DNA from: VAZQ01 sp963840535
Lineage (GTDB): Bacteria > Pseudomonadota > Alphaproteobacteria > Rhizobiales > Xanthobacteraceae
NCBI GenBank assembly: GCA_963840535.1
Contig: CAWIZJ010000063.1
Span: 1-64,000, forward strand
DNA: 64,000 nt
Direction of reading: 5' to 3'
Both the position numbers and the translations under genes were made by a program. Within the stretch, counting starts at the first letter, position 1. The number at the start of each line of letters is the position of its first letter. The notes under the pieces are model-generated. The model ran no database searches. It was not told where the DNA came from and saw only the letters and a list, made by a program, of their open reading frames with translations. Positions 62,859 to 64,000 of the stretch are shown in pieces.

Positions 62859-63579
62859 CGGAGACGTCCTTCGTCCTGCGCGGACTCAATTGTCGCCTTG
62901 CCTCGTGCATCCGCCAGGAGATTGTAGATTCGGCTACACCAAGGGCGCGAGCCGCTTCCGCATGGGTCAAGTCCTCCCCGACAACCAAGACAACCGTGTC
63001 GCGCAAGCAACGGCTCGAGACGTGAGAGCTCGCTGGCGAGCCAGCTGCGTCGATACGCGATCGCGTCCATCCGGCAAAGCTGCTAGGCCGACCAGAACGG
63101 ACAGGCGATCACGCAGACGCGACAAGGTCACGACCGCGGCGACGGTGGTCCCGGCTCGCGTTCATCACGATACCGGTGAGCCAGGTCGTAAACTTGGCCT
63201 CACCTTTGAAAGTGCCGATCTTTTCCACCAGCGTGCAGCACACGTCTTGCGCGATATCCTCGGCATCGGAGCCGGATCCGGTCATTCGCCAAGCAATGCG
63301 ATAGATCCGTTCGTAGTGACGTCGAAGCAACGCCTCGAATGCGTTGCGATCGCCGCTCGCGGCACCGTCCACAAGCTCGCGATCGGGGTCGAAGGCAACC
63401 GTCGTGCAGCCGGCCGCCTCAGCGTTTTCGGCGCGATCGGTTGGGTCGGTGCCGATCGCTTCGCCGGCGATCGACGAATGGTCGCGTCCCTCCAAAAGAT
63501 GACCCTCGTTGAAACCGGTACGTCTCCGCTGTTTCCGACTGCGTGATGAAGGTCTGCTCAGCGGTCGGCTGAGCATCAT
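62848..63579 (-). pseudogene. ECF RNA polymerase sigma factor, frameshifted
   Basis: About 240 residues. A long N-terminal extension (about 70 residues) precedes region 2: DRELVDGAASGDRNAFEALL, RRHYERIYRIAWRMTGSGSD and AEDIAQDVCCTLVEKI. The frame changes between 63070 and 63110; region 4 then reads VVLVVGEDLTHAEAARALGV and AESTISWRMHEARRQL, a helix-turn-helix that binds the -35 element. It ends at 62848, overlapping the start of the VWA gene, so the two are translationally coupled. The start ATG 63579 is uncertain. Confidence 0.82.
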
Positions 63580-63787
63580 TGCGGCCGGTGGAATGCTCTC
63601 TGCATCATGAGACGCGCCCGGCGCAAAAATCCTTGGCCGGATCCAAATCGAATGGTTCAGGATCGAATGAGCACGAATACGGCAACCTCGGGTCCGTGAC
63701 TCCGTCAACGATTCACAGGAAGGTCTCGGTATAGCTCTCGAAAAAGTCGTGAGAATCCGCCTCGCCGGACGCCCACGCTGATTGTTC
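63580..63787. other. Upstream region of the sigma-factor gene, nothing assigned
   Basis: About 210 nt before the candidate plus-strand promoter. The minus frame of the sigma factor is open up to 63708, so the real start could lie further upstream. No other gene is supported. Confidence 0.35.
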
Positions 63788-63815
63788 TTGCTTCAGTGCG
63801 GTACAGTGGTATAGT
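63788..63815 (+). promoter_or_regulatory. Candidate sigma-70 promoter at the right edge
   Basis: TTGCTT (63788-63793), a 16-base spacer and TATAGT (63810-63815) make a plausible vegetative promoter. An inverted repeat GTACAGT (63801-63807) with ACTGTAC (63820-63826) overlaps the -10 region and could be an operator. Transcription would run rightward into the terminator at 63872-63908 about 60 nt on. Confidence 0.5.
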
Positions 63816-63871
63816 GTTTACTGTACTGCTGTCGGCAACTGGTTCTCCTGATCTCTGTACACGCCGCCAGC

Positions 63872-63908
63872 CCCCGCCCCGGGAAATCCCCCGCGGGCGG
63901 GGTTTTTT
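63872..63908 (+). terminator. Intrinsic terminator or attenuator
   Basis: CCCCGCCC (63872-63879) pairs with GGGCGGGG (63895-63902), with an inner GGG-AAAT-CCC hairpin, followed by TTTTTT (63903-63908) on the plus strand. No rightward gene precedes it closely. With the promoter at 63788-63815 it defines a leader of about 90 nt, either a small RNA or an attenuator of a gene beyond the window. CTG-GTT-CTC-CTG-ATC codons occur in the leader but no start codon frames them clearly. Confidence 0.7.
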
Positions 63909-64000
63909 GAGCCGGTTATCAGCGGGGGCGCTGAGAGGGATCGAGCGTGCGCACCCGCAACCTGGACCTTGATCTGGTCTTCCCGATGAAAGATCGCCCG

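Overview
The window is GC-rich and gene-dense. It looks like a chromosomal stretch of an alphaproteobacterium, probably Rhizobiales near Bradyrhizobiaceae/Xanthobacteraceae. That is inferred from many tricarboxylate-transporter (Bug/TctC-type) solute-binding proteins without membrane partners, several CaiB/BaiF CoA-transferases and crotonases, a PleC/PdhS-like kinase, and IS701 and IS110 elements. No rRNA, tRNA or CRISPR array was recognised.

Layout. 0.1-5.5 kb: an arylsulfatase gene cut by a decayed IS701-type element, then an intact IS110-family element. 5.7-8.9 kb: an orphan ABC binding protein (frameshifted), a phosphopantetheinyl transferase, a DUF697-like membrane protein and an MbtH-like gene, which are helpers of non-ribosomal peptide synthesis without a synthetase. 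8.9-23.3 kb: a histidine-degradation locus (hutF on minus; hutI, hutH, hutG, hutU on plus; then a FAD oxidoreductase). It is split between hutH and hutG by about 6 kb carrying a truncated MASE1-type histidine kinase, a frameshifted P-type cation ATPase and an RTX-type fragment. The block ends at a 165-nt multi-armed palindrome. 23.3-26.8 kb: an SDR and a nitrate/taurine-type ABC importer.

27-39 kb: an organic-acid/acyl-CoA block with two Bug binding proteins, two CoA-transferases, two enoyl-CoA hydratases plus a remnant, a divergent pair resembling succinyl-CoA ligase beta and alpha, a carboxymuconolactone-decarboxylase-like protein, an acyl-CoA-dehydrogenase-like monooxygenase and a patatin lipoprotein. 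39-45.5 kb: a DedA protein, a PQQ-type sugar dehydrogenase with its cytochrome, an alpha/beta hydrolase lacking the usual nucleophile, and a PAS sensor kinase. 45.8-54.4 kb: aminopeptidase N, a Bug protein, a phytoene-dehydrogenase-like flavoprotein, a zinc alcohol dehydrogenase, a DUF2269-type membrane protein and a cation-efflux protein. 54.7-60.8 kb: a phosphonate-type ABC importer followed by a ModA-like binding protein, a Bug protein and an enoyl-CoA hydratase. 60.9-63.6 kb: an ECF sigma factor overlapping a membrane-anchored VWA protein. The right edge has a promoter, leader and terminator with no visible gene.

Many genes are interrupted by single-base frame changes, mostly one extra base, while the protein stays well conserved in every frame. 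This is most simply read as insertion errors in the assembly, clustered at 8.9-13.3, 13.3-19.0, 22.1-23.3 and 60.9-63.1 kb. The IS-disrupted sulfatase and the truncated kinase look like real damage.
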